Source of the DNA: Letharia columbiana
Taxonomy: Eukaryota > Ascomycota > Lecanoromycetes > Lecanorales > Parmeliaceae
Direction: 5' to 3'
DNA: 64,000 nucleotides
Assembly (NCBI RefSeq): GCF_014066305.1
Contig: NW_023501053.1
Coordinates: 514,501-578,500, forward strand
Within the stretch, counting starts at the first letter, position 1; each line of letters begins with the position of its first letter. A model generated the notes under the pieces. The model worked only from the letters and a program-made list of their open reading frames with translations, had not been told where the DNA came from and searched no databases. Below, one piece after another: positions 10,244-23,361 of this stretch. Position numbers and translations under genes: made by a program.

Positions 10244-10833
10244 CTCCCCTTTATATATATTCTTTTATATATAAAATTCGATAAATATAAAGTTTAATAT
10301 TAATAGTATTAAAATCGGATAAATAAGATAAAAATAATTTAGTCGATTTTCGCTAGAGTTTAGCGTTAGATAATTAAAGTAAAATTTAAGTTAGATAATT
10401 AAAGTAAAGTTTAAATTAAGTAATTAAAGTAAGTTTTAGCGCTAAATAGTTAAAGTAAAAAGTTAAAATCTAAAAACGACTATATTAAATCCTAAATTCT
10501 ACTTTTTATTAAAAAACGATTTTTCGAAAATTTTATTTTTAGACTATCTAATATATATTAAAAATCGATTAATTCGAGATTAGAGGATATTCGTAGAAGT
10601 AACTAAATAAAATAATTAGAAGAAATTCTCTATCTTATATATTACGATCGGCTATAAGGCTTTTATGAAGTTATTTTAGATATCTAATTTTTTAGTAATA
10701 GTAATTAATAATAATAGTAATATAGATAAGAGTGCTTTAAAAGAGCTTTAAAGATTTAATAGCGATAGTAATAATAGCGTTAAAGAAATAGCTATTTCGA
10801 TATAGAATAGCGAGTTTATAGAGTATTAAGCCT
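10244..10833 (-). other. E2 region between 3' LTR and LINE
   Basis: Counterpart of E1 7033-7600. It shares the segment after the LTR (ACTCCCCTTTATATATATTC against ACTCTCCTTCGCACGTATTC) and TTTTCGCTAGAG. It continues at 17100 after the LINE. A plus-strand ATG frame from 10663 is broken by stops and has no support as a gene. Confidence 0.55.
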
Positions 10834-11499
10834 CTCTTTCAGAGGTATCGCTGGCGACAGTAATATGTTCTGGGAGCGCTAACAGCGGTGTCTCGTTGGC
10901 AGTGCTTGAGTTTATATATAGTATCTTAATGTAATAACTTTAAGGGCTTAATACCTAAAAAATCCAGCTATAGACTCTCAACTATTTTCTAATAAAATAC
11001 CTCTATATCTCTATTAAATATCTAAAAAGAATAAATAACTATATAATAGATAAAGTCTTTTTATTACTCTAATAAACTACTTTACTTAATATCTCGCTAT
11101 TATTATATTATCCTTTAAGACGTATATATATTACGATATAAAAAACTTTTCTATTAGAACGAAGTAATTAAAAGGAGTAACGATTAGAATTTAAGGGCTA
11201 AAAGTTTTATTAGAAGATATATTCTAAAAAATTTAAATTAAAATATAATATAGATAATTAATATATTATATTAATTATTAATATAACGCTATAATATTAA
11301 TATCTAACTCTATTAAGATTATTATAAAAGAGTCTTTCTTAAATTAATAATTTAAAATTATTAATAAATAATTTATTAAGAATTAGTTAAATAACGAAGT
11401 AATATAAGAGAATAGTATATTATTAAGACGTAGTTTATTTTTAAATAAATTATAATCTAATAGTAAAGTAGATCTAATATCTATTAAGTCTTATTAATC

Positions 11500-12640
11500 T
11501 TCTCTCTCTCGATATAAAAAATATCTTAATCTAGGCTCTTTAGAGGGGTAAATTACTAATAAAGAGAATATCGATTAATATACGCTAGAGAAGTAGAAGA
11601 GAAAGAAATAAAGGAGAGCTAAGAAAAATAGATAATGTGAGAAGAGATAGAAGATAGTAGAGGAGTTAAGACGAAGAGAGAAAGATTTTTCTTAATCTTA
11701 TAAATTTTATAAGTAAAATTATTAGTCGTAAGACTGCGATAGATTAATAGGAAAAATAATCTCTTTATCTTCACCGCTCGAAATACTAATCTTTAAATAA
11801 AGGCGAATCGATATCCTCAATTTTCTCTAATTATTAATAAAGAAAAAGATAAAGAAGACTTAGCTATAGAAGACGAGCTCGATTCGCGCTTTATCTTCGA
11901 TAATAAGAAGCGAGATATTAAAAGAAGTAATTCTATCGAGTTATATTAAATCGAAATCTAGATTTAAGCTAAGATTCTTATATATATTAATATAAAAGAG
12001 TAGAGTAATATTTATTCGATATAGTAAGAAAAGAAGAGATATTATTATTTTAGTAATATTAATCTTTAAAGATAATAAATAGTTTTATTTAAAAATATCT
12101 TTCGAACTATAAGAAAAGTAGAATAAATTAATTTTAAGATAAATTATAAAGAAGTTAAAGAAGATTATAAAGCTTAAAAATATAATATTTATAGAATTCT
12201 ATAACGCTAAAGACTAGATAATATATTACTATTCTTTTATAATCGTTAAAGAAATTAAAAATTAAAGCTTTTATATCGATATTTTAATTATAAATATTAT
12301 TAAGTATTATATAAAGAGGCTTTAAGTATATATAACGAATAAGAGTTCGCTAGATATTATAGATTTTTATCTTTTAACTATATAGATAATAAGGATAAAG
12401 AACTTTAAAGGCTTAAAATTCTAGTTAATATATTAAAAGTTTAGAGGTATTACGAGTAGTAAGATTATAATTATTTTTAAGAAAAGTTTTAAAGTATATA
12501 GCTTCGAGTTTATAATTAAATAATTAAGATTAAAATATAATAAAGCGTTTAGCGTTAGATTTAGACTAGTAAATTTAATTAAGATATATAACGTTTATAG
12601 AAAAGCGTATTTAATAATTAAGTGTAGGGAATTATAGGCG
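11500..12640 (+). pseudogene. LINE ORF1-like remnant
   Basis: Plus-strand region upstream of the reverse transcriptase. It codes for a Lys/Arg/Glu-rich segment near 11590-11680, then readable stretches such as EVILSSYIKSKSRF near 11920-11960. ORF1 proteins of LINEs bind the element RNA; here the role is inferred from position and charge only. Frames are closed by RIP stops. Confidence 0.4.
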
Positions 12641-15600
12641 TTTAAATCTACGAATATTATAAAGTTCTTTTTTATAAAGAATAAATCTATTATATTATAA
12701 TTATAGCTATATATAAGATATAAATAATCTTACTTAATATTCGTTTAATTCTAAATCTAGATTATTTTAGAAAAATATATAATATAATATAGAGTTATAG
12801 GGTTAATATTTTATTACTTTAAGAGGTAAATCTATTTAATAAGATAGCGAAATACTATAAAAGATTATTCTTATAAATAATTATTATAATTTATTAAGTC
12901 GAAAAGAATATAGTCGCTATTATTATAAATATTAAATTTACGAAGTAATAGAGAGATAGAGACTTAGATTATATTATTTATAAAGGAGATAATAGAAGAA
13001 TTCTAGTCTATAAGGTTAAATATAAAAAATATATACTTATAATAGCATCGATATACGTCTTAATTAAAGGAGATAAAAGATTATCGTAGCTGAAAGTAAA
13101 TGTGAAAGCGCTTAAATAAATATTACTATAAATACCCTACGACGTAGTAGAGAAAGACTAGAATTTTACGTTAATCGCTATAAATAAAGCCTTTATAATT
13201 TCCTTACCTCCCTTATAGCTACGAGCGCTATTTAAATTATTATTAAAGCTTAATAAAAATAACGTATATAGTTTAATAGACGGCTAAAAGATTTAAAACT
13301 CGAATCTTAAAGTTTTTATATATTTTTTAGAGGGTAGAACTTTAATTTCTAGAATTAATTAAATCTATATCTAAGATAACTAAATAAAAAAATCGAAGAA
13401 TTAAAAGATAGCGCTTAATAAATTATTTATTAATTATAAAATTACGATAATTATAATAAGAATAATCTCTATAACTATTCGAGAACCCGGGCGATAAAGA
13501 TTATTATTTTTACTTCTATAAAGGAATTAGATATAAACCTCATATTTAAAGATATTATAAATACTTTTAAAAGAAAACTCGATAAAAGAGTAAATGATTT
13601 ATAAGATATTAATAGCGTAATTTATAAAACGTATTATAAAGAATAATTATAAAGTAGATTAGAAAGTTAAGTATAATCTATAGCGTAATCGCTTATAATT
13701 ATAGAAGAAAAGACGTCTTAAATTATTAAATTCTAAACTAGAGAAAAGAATAGTAATTATTAAAACGCGTAAGGAATAGCTCGTAGATATATATAATTAA
13801 TTCTATTTCTATAATATTATAGCTAAATATCTTATTCTTAATAAGAAGTTAATAAGATAATTTTTCGCGAGGGCTAAATGTATAAATTATAGCTTTATTA
13901 AGGCCTTAAAGAACGATTAAAAAAAGATATATATAGATTTAAAGAATATCCTTAAAGTAGTAATTAACTATTATCGAAAACTTTATAATATAAAACCTTT
14001 AGATAAGAAAGCTTAAAATAAAATTCTATAATATATAATAGATCGAGTAAGCTTAATAAATACTATTAAAATAAAGGACTCTATCAAAGCTTAAGAGGTA
14101 TAAACTACTATTCGCTAAGCGTCTTTAAAAACCTCGTTAAATAAAGACGATCTTTTAAGCGAGTTTTATAAGGCTATTATAAGATATAAGAAGAAGAAAA
14201 AAGAGGAAATCTCGATTATTATCGCTTAATTAACTTTTTTCTATAACTAGATATAGCGAGAGTAAAAACTTTCGAAGTATTAGATAAATAAGATTTTTAT
14301 TATTCTTTTTAAGAATAAAGATAAATAAGTCGATATTAAGAATTATTATTCTCTATTTATTATAAATATAGATTATAAGATCTTTATAAATATCTTAATA
14401 TAACGTCTAATAAAGGTTTTAAATAGAATAATTAGCGAATAATAGTTAGCCTTCTTATCGAAAAAGCTTATAAATAATAATATTAAAATAATTTAATATT
14501 TAATAATTAAGTATAAATCCGCTAAGAAGCTATTATAGAAGTAAGAGAAAATCGCTATTCTCTTTCTCGACTAGAAAAAAATATATAATCGAGTTAATTA
14601 CGAGTTTTTTTTAGCGATTCTAAAAGAATTAGATATATTTAAGAAATTTATTATTTAAATATAACTTATTTATAAGAAAGCTAAGATTAAGATTTATATT
14701 AATAACTATATTAAAGAAATAATTATAATATAAAGCGGCGTAAGATAGAGAGATTTCTTAAGCTACCCCCTATTTGTGGCTATAATTAAAGACTTTATTC
14801 GATATATCACCTATAATTTCTAAATTTTAAAGATATAAATAAGAAATAAAGTATTAAAGATAACGATATACGTCGATAATACTATAATTATTATATAATT
14901 TTAAAAAGAGATAGATATTATAATAGTGATCTTAAGAATCTATTACACTATAATTAACGCGAGGATTAATTAAAATAAGTTATATATATTATACGTAGGA
15001 AATATCGCCTATATCTATATTATCGATATAAAGAAAATTTTCCTTAATAACCTCTATAAATATCTAAGAATATCGATTAAGATAGATATTAATTATTAAT
15101 TAGATAATTTTTAAACTAAAATTCTATAAAAGACTAAGAGATTAATACGAAATTAATCGCGATTTTATCTATCTCTTAAAAGTAGAGTAATAATTAAGAC
15201 TACCTTTATAATATCCCTTTCTAAATTTATTCTACGATTTTTATATATACCTTTAGCGATATACGACGAGTTAGAAAAGAAGTATTATAAATTAATATAG
15301 AATAATAAAATCTAAGATACTATTTATAATCTTTACTTTTATTATTAAATAAAAGAGAGTAAAGTCGAGGTAATTAATTTATAAGTCGTTATCGATAAAA
15401 GTATTATAACTATAGTTAGTAGAGTAATTAACTCTTTTAAATTAGTATAGACTATTCTAGCTAAAGATATCCTAGCGTTATATATTTAAAGCCCCTTATA
15501 TATTCTAATATTTACTAATCTTTAGATAATCTAATTCTCTAATTAGCTTAATTATATTTTAAAGCTAATATAGACTATCTAATAGCGATAAAAAAAGATA

Positions 15601-16550
15601 TTTATATAAATTCTTTAAGTTAAACTCCCTCTAATTATTACGAAACTACTAGCGATACTAATATTCTATTATTCGTTATTAGAAAAAGTCGATTTAGAAA
15701 ATATAAAAAAGTTTAACTTCGAGATATAGTAAATTTTATAAAACGAGGGTATTAGAGTCTTAGAAGATATATAAAACTCGATATACGCGATTTTAATAAT
15801 CTTAGTTAAAATAGTATATAATAAATATTCTTTTTAGATTAACTATATTATTAATAGATTAATTTCTAATATTATTTTATTAAACTAACGTCTATTACTC
15901 TTATCTTTATATATATAAAGATTAGATATACTTCGATAAAAATACTTTATAGAGATTAATAATTATTTTATTTCTTTATCGAAGATTAGCTTTTAATAAA
16001 TTTATTTTATAATCTTAGATAAGAGATTAAAAGCTATTAATTTTAGCGATAGAATTAAAAGTCTTATTCTCGTCTATTAATATCGCTATAGATTAAGAGT
16101 CTTAGCGAATAGAATATAAACTATAATTTATAATAAGTTTAGAATATCGCGTATAGAAAACCTCCTTTAATAATTACTTTATAAGAAGATTTAATTAAAA
16201 ATTAATTTTACTTAGATATCGATATAATAATAACTATACCCTATTTATAATATTAATTAATTCTTATTTTATATATAAATTAAGTATATAATATCGAAAG
16301 CGATATAAGAAGAGTTTTTTATTATTTTAGATCGATTAATTCTTAATTCGATATTCGAGATAAGAATTATTAATAAGATAATCGCTTTTATAATACTTAG
16401 TCTTAATCTAAAAAGTATTAATAAGAAATAATAAAATATTCTCTATTAAACTATTATTTAATCTTTATAAAAATATTATCTATTATATAGTTTTAGCGAT
16501 TTAATTATATATTAATCTCTAGATATCGCTTAAAGTTATTATTAAATTCT
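12640..16550 (+). pseudogene. LINE ORF2: endonuclease-reverse transcriptase remnant
   Basis: LINE polyprotein that would nick DNA and copy the RNA at the nick. The reverse transcriptase is clear: near 14290-14400 IKNYYSLFIINIDYKIF matches xKNYRPISLLNxxYKIF; at 14734-14754 SGVRxRD matches the GVRQGDPLSP block, followed by SYPLFVAIIKDF; at 14869-14880 YVDN stands at the catalytic YVDD/YADD site. Around 12900-13080 IYKGDNRRILVYK...IIASIYV is compatible with the APE endonuclease domain, less securely. The part after 15900 may be RNase H but no motif is certain. Stops are mostly TAG and TAA from RIP. Confidence 0.82.
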
Positions 16551-17229
16551 AATTCGAAAGTAAATCTTTATAAATCGAGTTTTATATCTTTATAAGAGGT
16601 ATTAAATTAAGAAATATAATGTATAGATATTTAAGAACCTTTAAGACGAGTTTTCTAATCGAATAAAGATTTATAAAAGCTTTACTTATATAATATCTTA
16701 TTTTCTCGCAATAATAAATTAAATTAAGTATAGAATAGTAGAGATAATTAAGAAGCTAAATAATATTATAAAGAATTAAAATATAGATATTAGCGATATT
16801 AGCGATTAGAATAAATTAGTAAACTTAAATCTATTATTTAAATAGTTTCTCTTTATTTTATCTATCCTCTTTTTTTTATCTCTAATTTATTTTATTTAAT
16901 ATTAATTTAATAAAGTTACTTAATATAATCTTTCTCTATAAAGACCTTTACGCGGTATTTTATATATACTTAGATAAGAGTAATTTACGGGTTTAAATTT
17001 CTATAGATTTCTAGGTGGGATATCTTTATTAAGGCGGCTACCTTAGCTAAACAGCCGAATAAAATAAATAACTTTCAAATTAAATAGAGTATTAAGCCTA
17101 AGGCTTAACGGGCGACTTAAATAAATTACTCGAACTACGAGAATTAATAAAATAGCTCTTTTAAAGTCGAAGTTAGTTTCTCTAAATAAGTAATATTATA
17201 AATAATATTTTAGTTTAATTAATATATAA

Positions 17230-18760
17230 AACTTCTTAAATTTATTCTTAAATAGTATCTTAATAAGTTTATCGACTATCTATTATTTAATAAAGATATA
17301 TTTAAAAGTAATAATATTAGCGATAACTTATTCTTATATATAATAATATTAAATATTAATATATTTAATATATATATAAAATTAAGAATTTTTAATAAAG
17401 ATTATAATATTTTAATTATTATAATAAATAATAATAGTCTATATATACTTAGCGCTAAAATTAAATTAATTAAAAAGTTTATATAATTAAATTATCTTTT
17501 TAATAGCTTATATCTAATTAATATATTTAATCTTATAAAAGAATAGCGCTATAATAAACTATTATTTTAATAATTAATTAATAATAATATTATTTATATT
17601 AAAAATATAATTAGAGATAAAATATTAAATATCTTAATTATTTATCTAGTCCGTATTTATATAATTAATAAATAATTTTAAATCTTCTTTAAATATTAAC
17701 TATTAGTTTTTAATATTATTTAAATATTAAAAAATACGCTTAATAGCCTTTTAATAGAATTTATTAGAGTTTAAAATATATTTAAAAACTATTAAAATAG
17801 CGAATATAAGATTAAATTAAATATCTAATATTATATATATAAGTAATTTTATAATTAATTAATAGATATAGCGAGATTAATTAATAAAGATAAAATTATC
17901 TTTAATAATATAAAATTTATTATTATTAATAAAAATAGGCGATAGCGTAGAGCTTAATATATTATATTTCTTTAAAAACTTTTTAATATAATCTTTTTAA
18001 TTAAGATATAGAATTTAATTAATATAATTTTTAATAATTATTATATTAAGATAATAGATATAAAATTTTAAATTAGTTATTTCGAACTTCTTATTAAATT
18101 TATTTTTAATATTTTATATTTTAATTTTATTAAAATTAATAAGTAGAATATTATTTATATAAATAGTAATAATAATAATATTATTAATAAATATAGAGAG
18201 ATTAATAATAATAAATTTAAAATCTAATTTTTTTAAATAGATTATAAGAGTATTATATTAAATTTTAGAGAATTACTTTAAATTATAAAGTATCTTAATA
18301 AATTTATATATCTTATTCTTTTAATCTTTAATCTTAAAGCTAGTAAATTAAATAATATAAATTATCTTTTTAATATTATTATATAAAAAAATAATTTTAA
18401 TATTTATTTATTTAAGTTTTTAATTTAAGATAGCTATTAATATAAAGATCGCTTTATAATTTATAAATTTAATAATAAAAACGAAGATTTTATTAAAGTC
18501 GATTTCTTTTTATTATTTAAAGTTATAAATAATTTAGCGAGCTTTATATTATATAATCTTCTTTATAAGATTATACTTAAATTTATAAATTTATTAATCT
18601 TTTAAAATATATATATTTAATAAGAGATTTATTAAAATTTAAGTTCTATTAATAATAAGCGAGTTAACTTTTTTTTTATAATAATTTTCTAATATATCTT
18701 ATAATAAGAGTTTAATATAGCTTTCTTATAGATTCGAGATTTATAAGATTTAAAAGAGAA
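17230..18760 (-). pseudogene. E2 Copia reverse transcriptase-RNase H remnant
   Basis: Minus-strand pol. Reading down from about 18560: YKARQIICNF (KARWVVxGF), INIKIIFLYNNI (MDVKTAFLxGxL), KIYKFIKxLYNLKQFSR (KVCKLNKxLYGLKQSPR), then at 18147-18161 YINNI in the context ITIYINNILLIN (YVDDLLL). Further down (about 17480-17600) QYFISNYIFNI...IIIN...LK fits the SxSGYVFxLxGGAISWxSK block of Copia RNase H. This is the most readable Copia pol in the window. The end near 17230 corresponds to the end of the E1 frame near 7800. Confidence 0.9.
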
Positions 18761-21700
18761 GGCTTTTATTAATAGCGCTAGGGGATCTAAAGAGAATTCT
18801 CTATATACTCTTAAAATATTAAATAAGCGATTTATCGCTAAAATTAAATTATAATCGCTTATAAAGTAAGTAATAAATTTAAAAAGCGCTATCGTAGAGG
18901 TTATAGAGAGAGTTTTATTACTAAATATATTAGATAATTATTTTTCTAAAGACTTTAAATTAACTAAAATTATTAATTAAACCCTTTTAAAAATTTAAAT
19001 AAAATTAAATAAATTATTAGCTTTATCTTTAATAAAAGTTACTTATCTCTTTTAATAATTCTTTTTTAAAATTATAAATAAAGAGAAAAGATAACTCTCG
19101 AAATAATTAATAGTTTTAATAAGTCGGCGATTATTATAATAGATTATCGTTTTAATATTATCGCGTATATTCTTTTTTAAAATAAAGAGTATAAATTTAG
19201 AAGAGATATTATTAAATTATTTAATATTTAAAATAATAGTAATTTTATTATTACTTAAGAGTATATAATAAAAATAATCTTAATAATTTATAAATTATCT
19301 CTTAATTATATAATCTTAATATTTCTTTTAATTAATAGCTTTAAATATAATTTAATAAAAATCTATTTATCTAATAATATATAGATAAGAAATATTAAAA
19401 GAAAAATTAATATAAATCTCGAAAGAAGTTATATTTTATCTAATTACGGGTTAACGATTATATAAATAATTTCTAATATAAATAAACTTAATCTAATATT
19501 TCTATAATAAATTACTTTTTTTAAATATTATACTAGCTTTACGCTAAATAATAGCGCTTAATTATTTAAATTTATTATTTATTTAAAAGTTTTTTAATAT
19601 AATATCTTTTTAGATAATTTCTCTAAATAGATAAAAGGCTTTTATTTTATAATTTTAATATTTTATATTATAATTAGAGCGAAAGCGAGTATAATAATAA
19701 TTATTATATTTTATATTATTAAGAAAGAGCTTACGATAAGAATAAACTCGCTAGATTTATTTAATAAAAGATAAATATCGAAGCGTAGAATAAAATTATT
19801 TAAAAAGATAATTATAAATATATAGTTATTATAAGAGATATTAAACGATTTCTAGAGATCGATATAAATTAAATTATTCTCTTATTTTTTAAAAATAATA
19901 TAATATTTATAAGACTTTATTTTAAGATTAATTATAAAATATAATTTATAAATATCGTTAAAAAAAGATTTAAAAAGATCTATTTCGATATATATTTTAA
20001 TTATCTTTTTAATATTCTAAATACTTAAATAATTTATATAAGTATATTATATATATAGAATCTTTTTATAAATTTAAGACTCTTACTAATTAGAGAGCTT
20101 TATAAACTTAATAAAGAACTTATTATAAGCGAGAATTTTTTTATTAATAATAATTAAGATTAGAGAGATATTTTTTTAAATATTAAGCGTATAAAGATAA
20201 CTTTAAATATATTTAAAGAAAAATTATTATTTTTTTATAAAAAGATTATTAAGAATAAAAGAAAGTAAGTATTATTACTTCTTTAATTATTTCTCGAAAA
20301 TAAAATTAAAATTATATCTAGATATATATTAGATATTATTAAAAATTTAAATATACTTAATATTTTTTATCTTATATTTAAAATTAATATTATTAAAGCT
20401 AAAAGCTATATAATTATTATTAATAAATTTATTAATAAAACGAGATTCTTAAAATTTAGAGAAGATTTTAAAAATTAAGAAATTATAAATAATATATTAA
20501 GTATATATATAATTATAAAGCTAGAGAGAGAATATTATTATTATAATAAAAAGTATAATAATAAAGATTCTATCTAAGAATTTAATTTTAAAAGATTTAT
20601 AAATTTTATTATTTAAGATTTAAGAATTAGCGATAAATATAATAGTAATATAAGTAATAAAATAATAAGTTATTATAGATTAAATAGTTATAATAACTAT
20701 TTTAATATTAAAAAATTAATTCTTCTTTTTCTTAAACTTTTCGAGCTTAAATTCGATATTAATATTATTATTTTTTTAATTATCTCTTCTATTTTAATCG
20801 CTATAATTATTATAATCTTTATTTCTAAAAACTTAAAATTCTTTATAAACGCGCTTACGCTTAAGTTATTTAGAATATTTCTTAATAGAATAAAAATTCT
20901 TATTATAAATAATATAATACTTATAAATCTATATTTAGATATAAGAGTTATTAGAATTAATATTATTTTAAATATAATATTTAACTAATATAGGCGCTAT
21001 AAAAATAAAAATATAAATATCTATTTCGATATAAATAATTATTATATAAATATTAAAGAACTTAGCGAAGATAATAGAATTAGAGATAGTATTAAGCTAT
21101 TATATTCTAGCGTAAATTAATATAAATTTAAAAGATTTATCTTTATTATAAAGATTATAATTCTAATTATAGATCTTATAATATTAAGTATATTAATTAT
21201 TTAGACTTTTATAAAAATAATAAATCTTTTAATTTTTATTAATAATAAAGGGATATTTCTTAAATAGATTATTAATTTCTTATAATAGATTTATAAATTA
21301 ATTAATATAGATCTATAGCTTATTTTTATAAGCGATAAAAATAAAAGACTCTAGTTTTTAAATAATAAAATTAAAAATATCTAATTTACGGGGTTTATAT
21401 TCTTCTAAATTCTTTTAGATAATTATAGCGTTAATATAACTTTTAATAAAATCGCGTAAATTATTCTTATAGCGAGTTTTTATTATAATATAAAGTTTAT
21501 AATATACTTTAATTTATATTATAATATTTATATCGATAATAGCTTTAAAAATATCTCTTATAAATCGCTAATTAATTATTATTCTTATAATAATTACTAG
21601 ATAAGAGATTAATTAAATAATATCGATTTTAATATAATATTAGAAATTTAGTAATATAAAGAAATCTTATATATCTTACTTTTATTTATAATAATTAAAA

Positions 21701-23205
21701 GCGTTTTTAAATATAGAAATTTAATAAAGTTAATTTAAATTAATTAAAAGCTTAATATCGATATATTTAGATATAATACTATTTATAAAAAATTAATCTA
21801 ATTTTTAAAACTTAATAAAGAAAAGCTTTAATAAAAGTTTAAATTTAAAAATAAAATTTATAATATAATAAAGCTTAATAAAGTAAATAAGATAAACGAT
21901 ATTAATAAAACTAACTTTACTTTAAATTTAAAGAGCTCTTTATTTAAAATTAGCTCTAATAATAATTTAAAAATAAATTAACTCGATATAATAATAGAAT
22001 CGATATAAGAAATTAAAGTATACTCGCTATCGATACTATTTATATCTAAAATATTTATAATTATTTAAAGCGTATAAAGAAAATTCTATTAAGCTCTAAG
22101 ATTAACTCGATATAACTTAAAATATTATTTAAAAAGAGATCTTATATTACGATTTATAATATAATTAATAATATTTTAAAAAGATAAATTTTAATTTATA
22201 GATATTAGAGGGAAATATAATATAAGTATATAAAATCTTTATAGAAAATTATTACTCTTTATACTTAAGAGGGGATTTAATTAAATTTTATCTTTTATAT
22301 TATTATCGCGATTATCTTAATTACTCTCTATTATATTTATAATATAATATCTTCTATTAATTAGCTCTTCTATCGAAGAAATTAATTAAAATTAAATACG
22401 AGATTACTTATAATTTCGCTTCGCTCGCTTATTAAAATTAATTAAAACTTCTTTATAAAATCGCTTTATTTATATAAATATAAAGAATAATTATTCTTTA
22501 ATCGATATAATAAAAGATAATTTTTCTTTATATATTAATATATTAAGTATATAAGATATAGATTATTTTTTCTTTTAGCGTTATATCGTTATCTTAAGTT
22601 AGATTTTAGCCCTTATTATAAAAATTATATAATAAGATATTAAAGTCTAATTACTTATTATTAGCTTTTAATATAATAAAATATAAGAATAAAAATATAT
22701 CGTCTTTTATCTTTAGCGTATTCTATTTAATATAAGAAAATTAATAATATTCTAATAGTTATAATAATTATATAATAAAAAAGTATAAATATATAATACT
22801 CTATTATAATATATAATAGCTTCGATATTATATAATTAAGTATAATATATTTTAATTTATTTTAAATTATCTTATATAAGAGACGATAAGAGAGTTTATA
22901 CGCTAAATTATTAATATAATATATTAATATATTAATAATTTCAATATAACCCCTCTTACTCGCTATCTCTATTCTTCTAATTAAAAATATATTCGATATA
23001 TATTATTTAATCTAAATAATTATTTTAAAATAAAAAATATTTATATTATAAAGATTAATAAAAGAGATCCTCCGCGATTATAATTACTATTATTTAATAA
23101 ATATTAATATAATAAATATATTAATAATCGCTATAGTTATAATAGATAATAGATAGATTATAAAATAACTAAAATAGTTATTAGATAGAGTTTAGGCTTA
23201 TAATC
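18760..23205 (-). pseudogene. E2 gag-protease-integrase region, strongly decayed
   Basis: By position in a Copia element this should hold gag, protease and integrase on the minus strand. The integrase boxes seen in E0 and E1 could not be identified by eye. A plus-strand reading at about 20240-20990 also shows long protein-like runs, so a further insertion in the other orientation cannot be excluded. The last 100 bp before the LTR (GGCTTATAATCT end) match E1 38930-38982. Confidence 0.45.
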
Positions 23206-23356
23206 TATTAAAATATAAGATAGAATACTTAGTTATATTAATTATAGAGTTCTATAAAAGAAAAGAGCGACTAGATACGGACATACTAAGGCGTATCACG
23301 TGACTATATCACGTGATCGCCAAGACGCCAAGAGTCACGTGATTCGAATTTCAATA
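23206..23356 (-). repeat. E2 5' LTR, half RIP-mutated
   Basis: 151 bp. The left half is mutated (GTTATATTAATTATAG), while the right half keeps CACGTG palindromes (TATCACGTGACTATATCACG) and GCCAAGACGCCAAGAG. The 3' partner at 9925-10243 is mutated in that part. ATCGC follows. Confidence 0.88.
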
Positions 23357-23361
23357 ATCGC

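Larger units (their letters stand above)
10834..17083 (+). mobile_element. LINE (non-LTR retrotransposon), full length
   Basis: 6250 bp bounded by a perfect 16-bp target duplication ATAGAGTATTAAGCCT (10818-10833 and 17084-17099), typical of target-primed reverse transcription. There are no LTRs. The 5' end (CTCTTTCAGAGGTATCGC onward) keeps CpA for about 90 bp; the rest has weaker RIP than the enclosing E2. It codes for a LINE reverse transcriptase on the plus strand. The 3' end is A-rich (AAATAAATAACTTTCAAATTAA region) without a long poly-A. Filamentous fungi often carry Tad1-type LINEs; the clade is not proven here. Confidence 0.9.
9925..23356 (-). mobile_element. Copia element E2, carrying a LINE insertion
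   Basis: Minus-strand Copia element of the same LTR family as E0 and E1. The ATCGC target duplication is clear (9920-9924 and 23357-23361). The LTRs are 9925-10243 (3', enlarged by a 159-bp insertion) and 23206-23356 (5'); both are 151 bp after that insertion and its duplicated target are removed. The order in element orientation is 5' LTR, gag region, pol (reverse transcriptase near 18150-18560, RNase H near 17480-17600), 3' non-coding region and 3' LTR. The LINE (10834-17083) sits in the 3' region. Without the nested insertions E2 is about 7 kb. Confidence 0.88.

Noticed and set aside
10663..10833. Start of a plus-strand gene (ATG at 10663 followed by an Asn/Ser-rich reading).
   Set aside because: It lies in the non-coding 3' region of E2, is broken by stops, and the E1 counterpart shows no matching frame.
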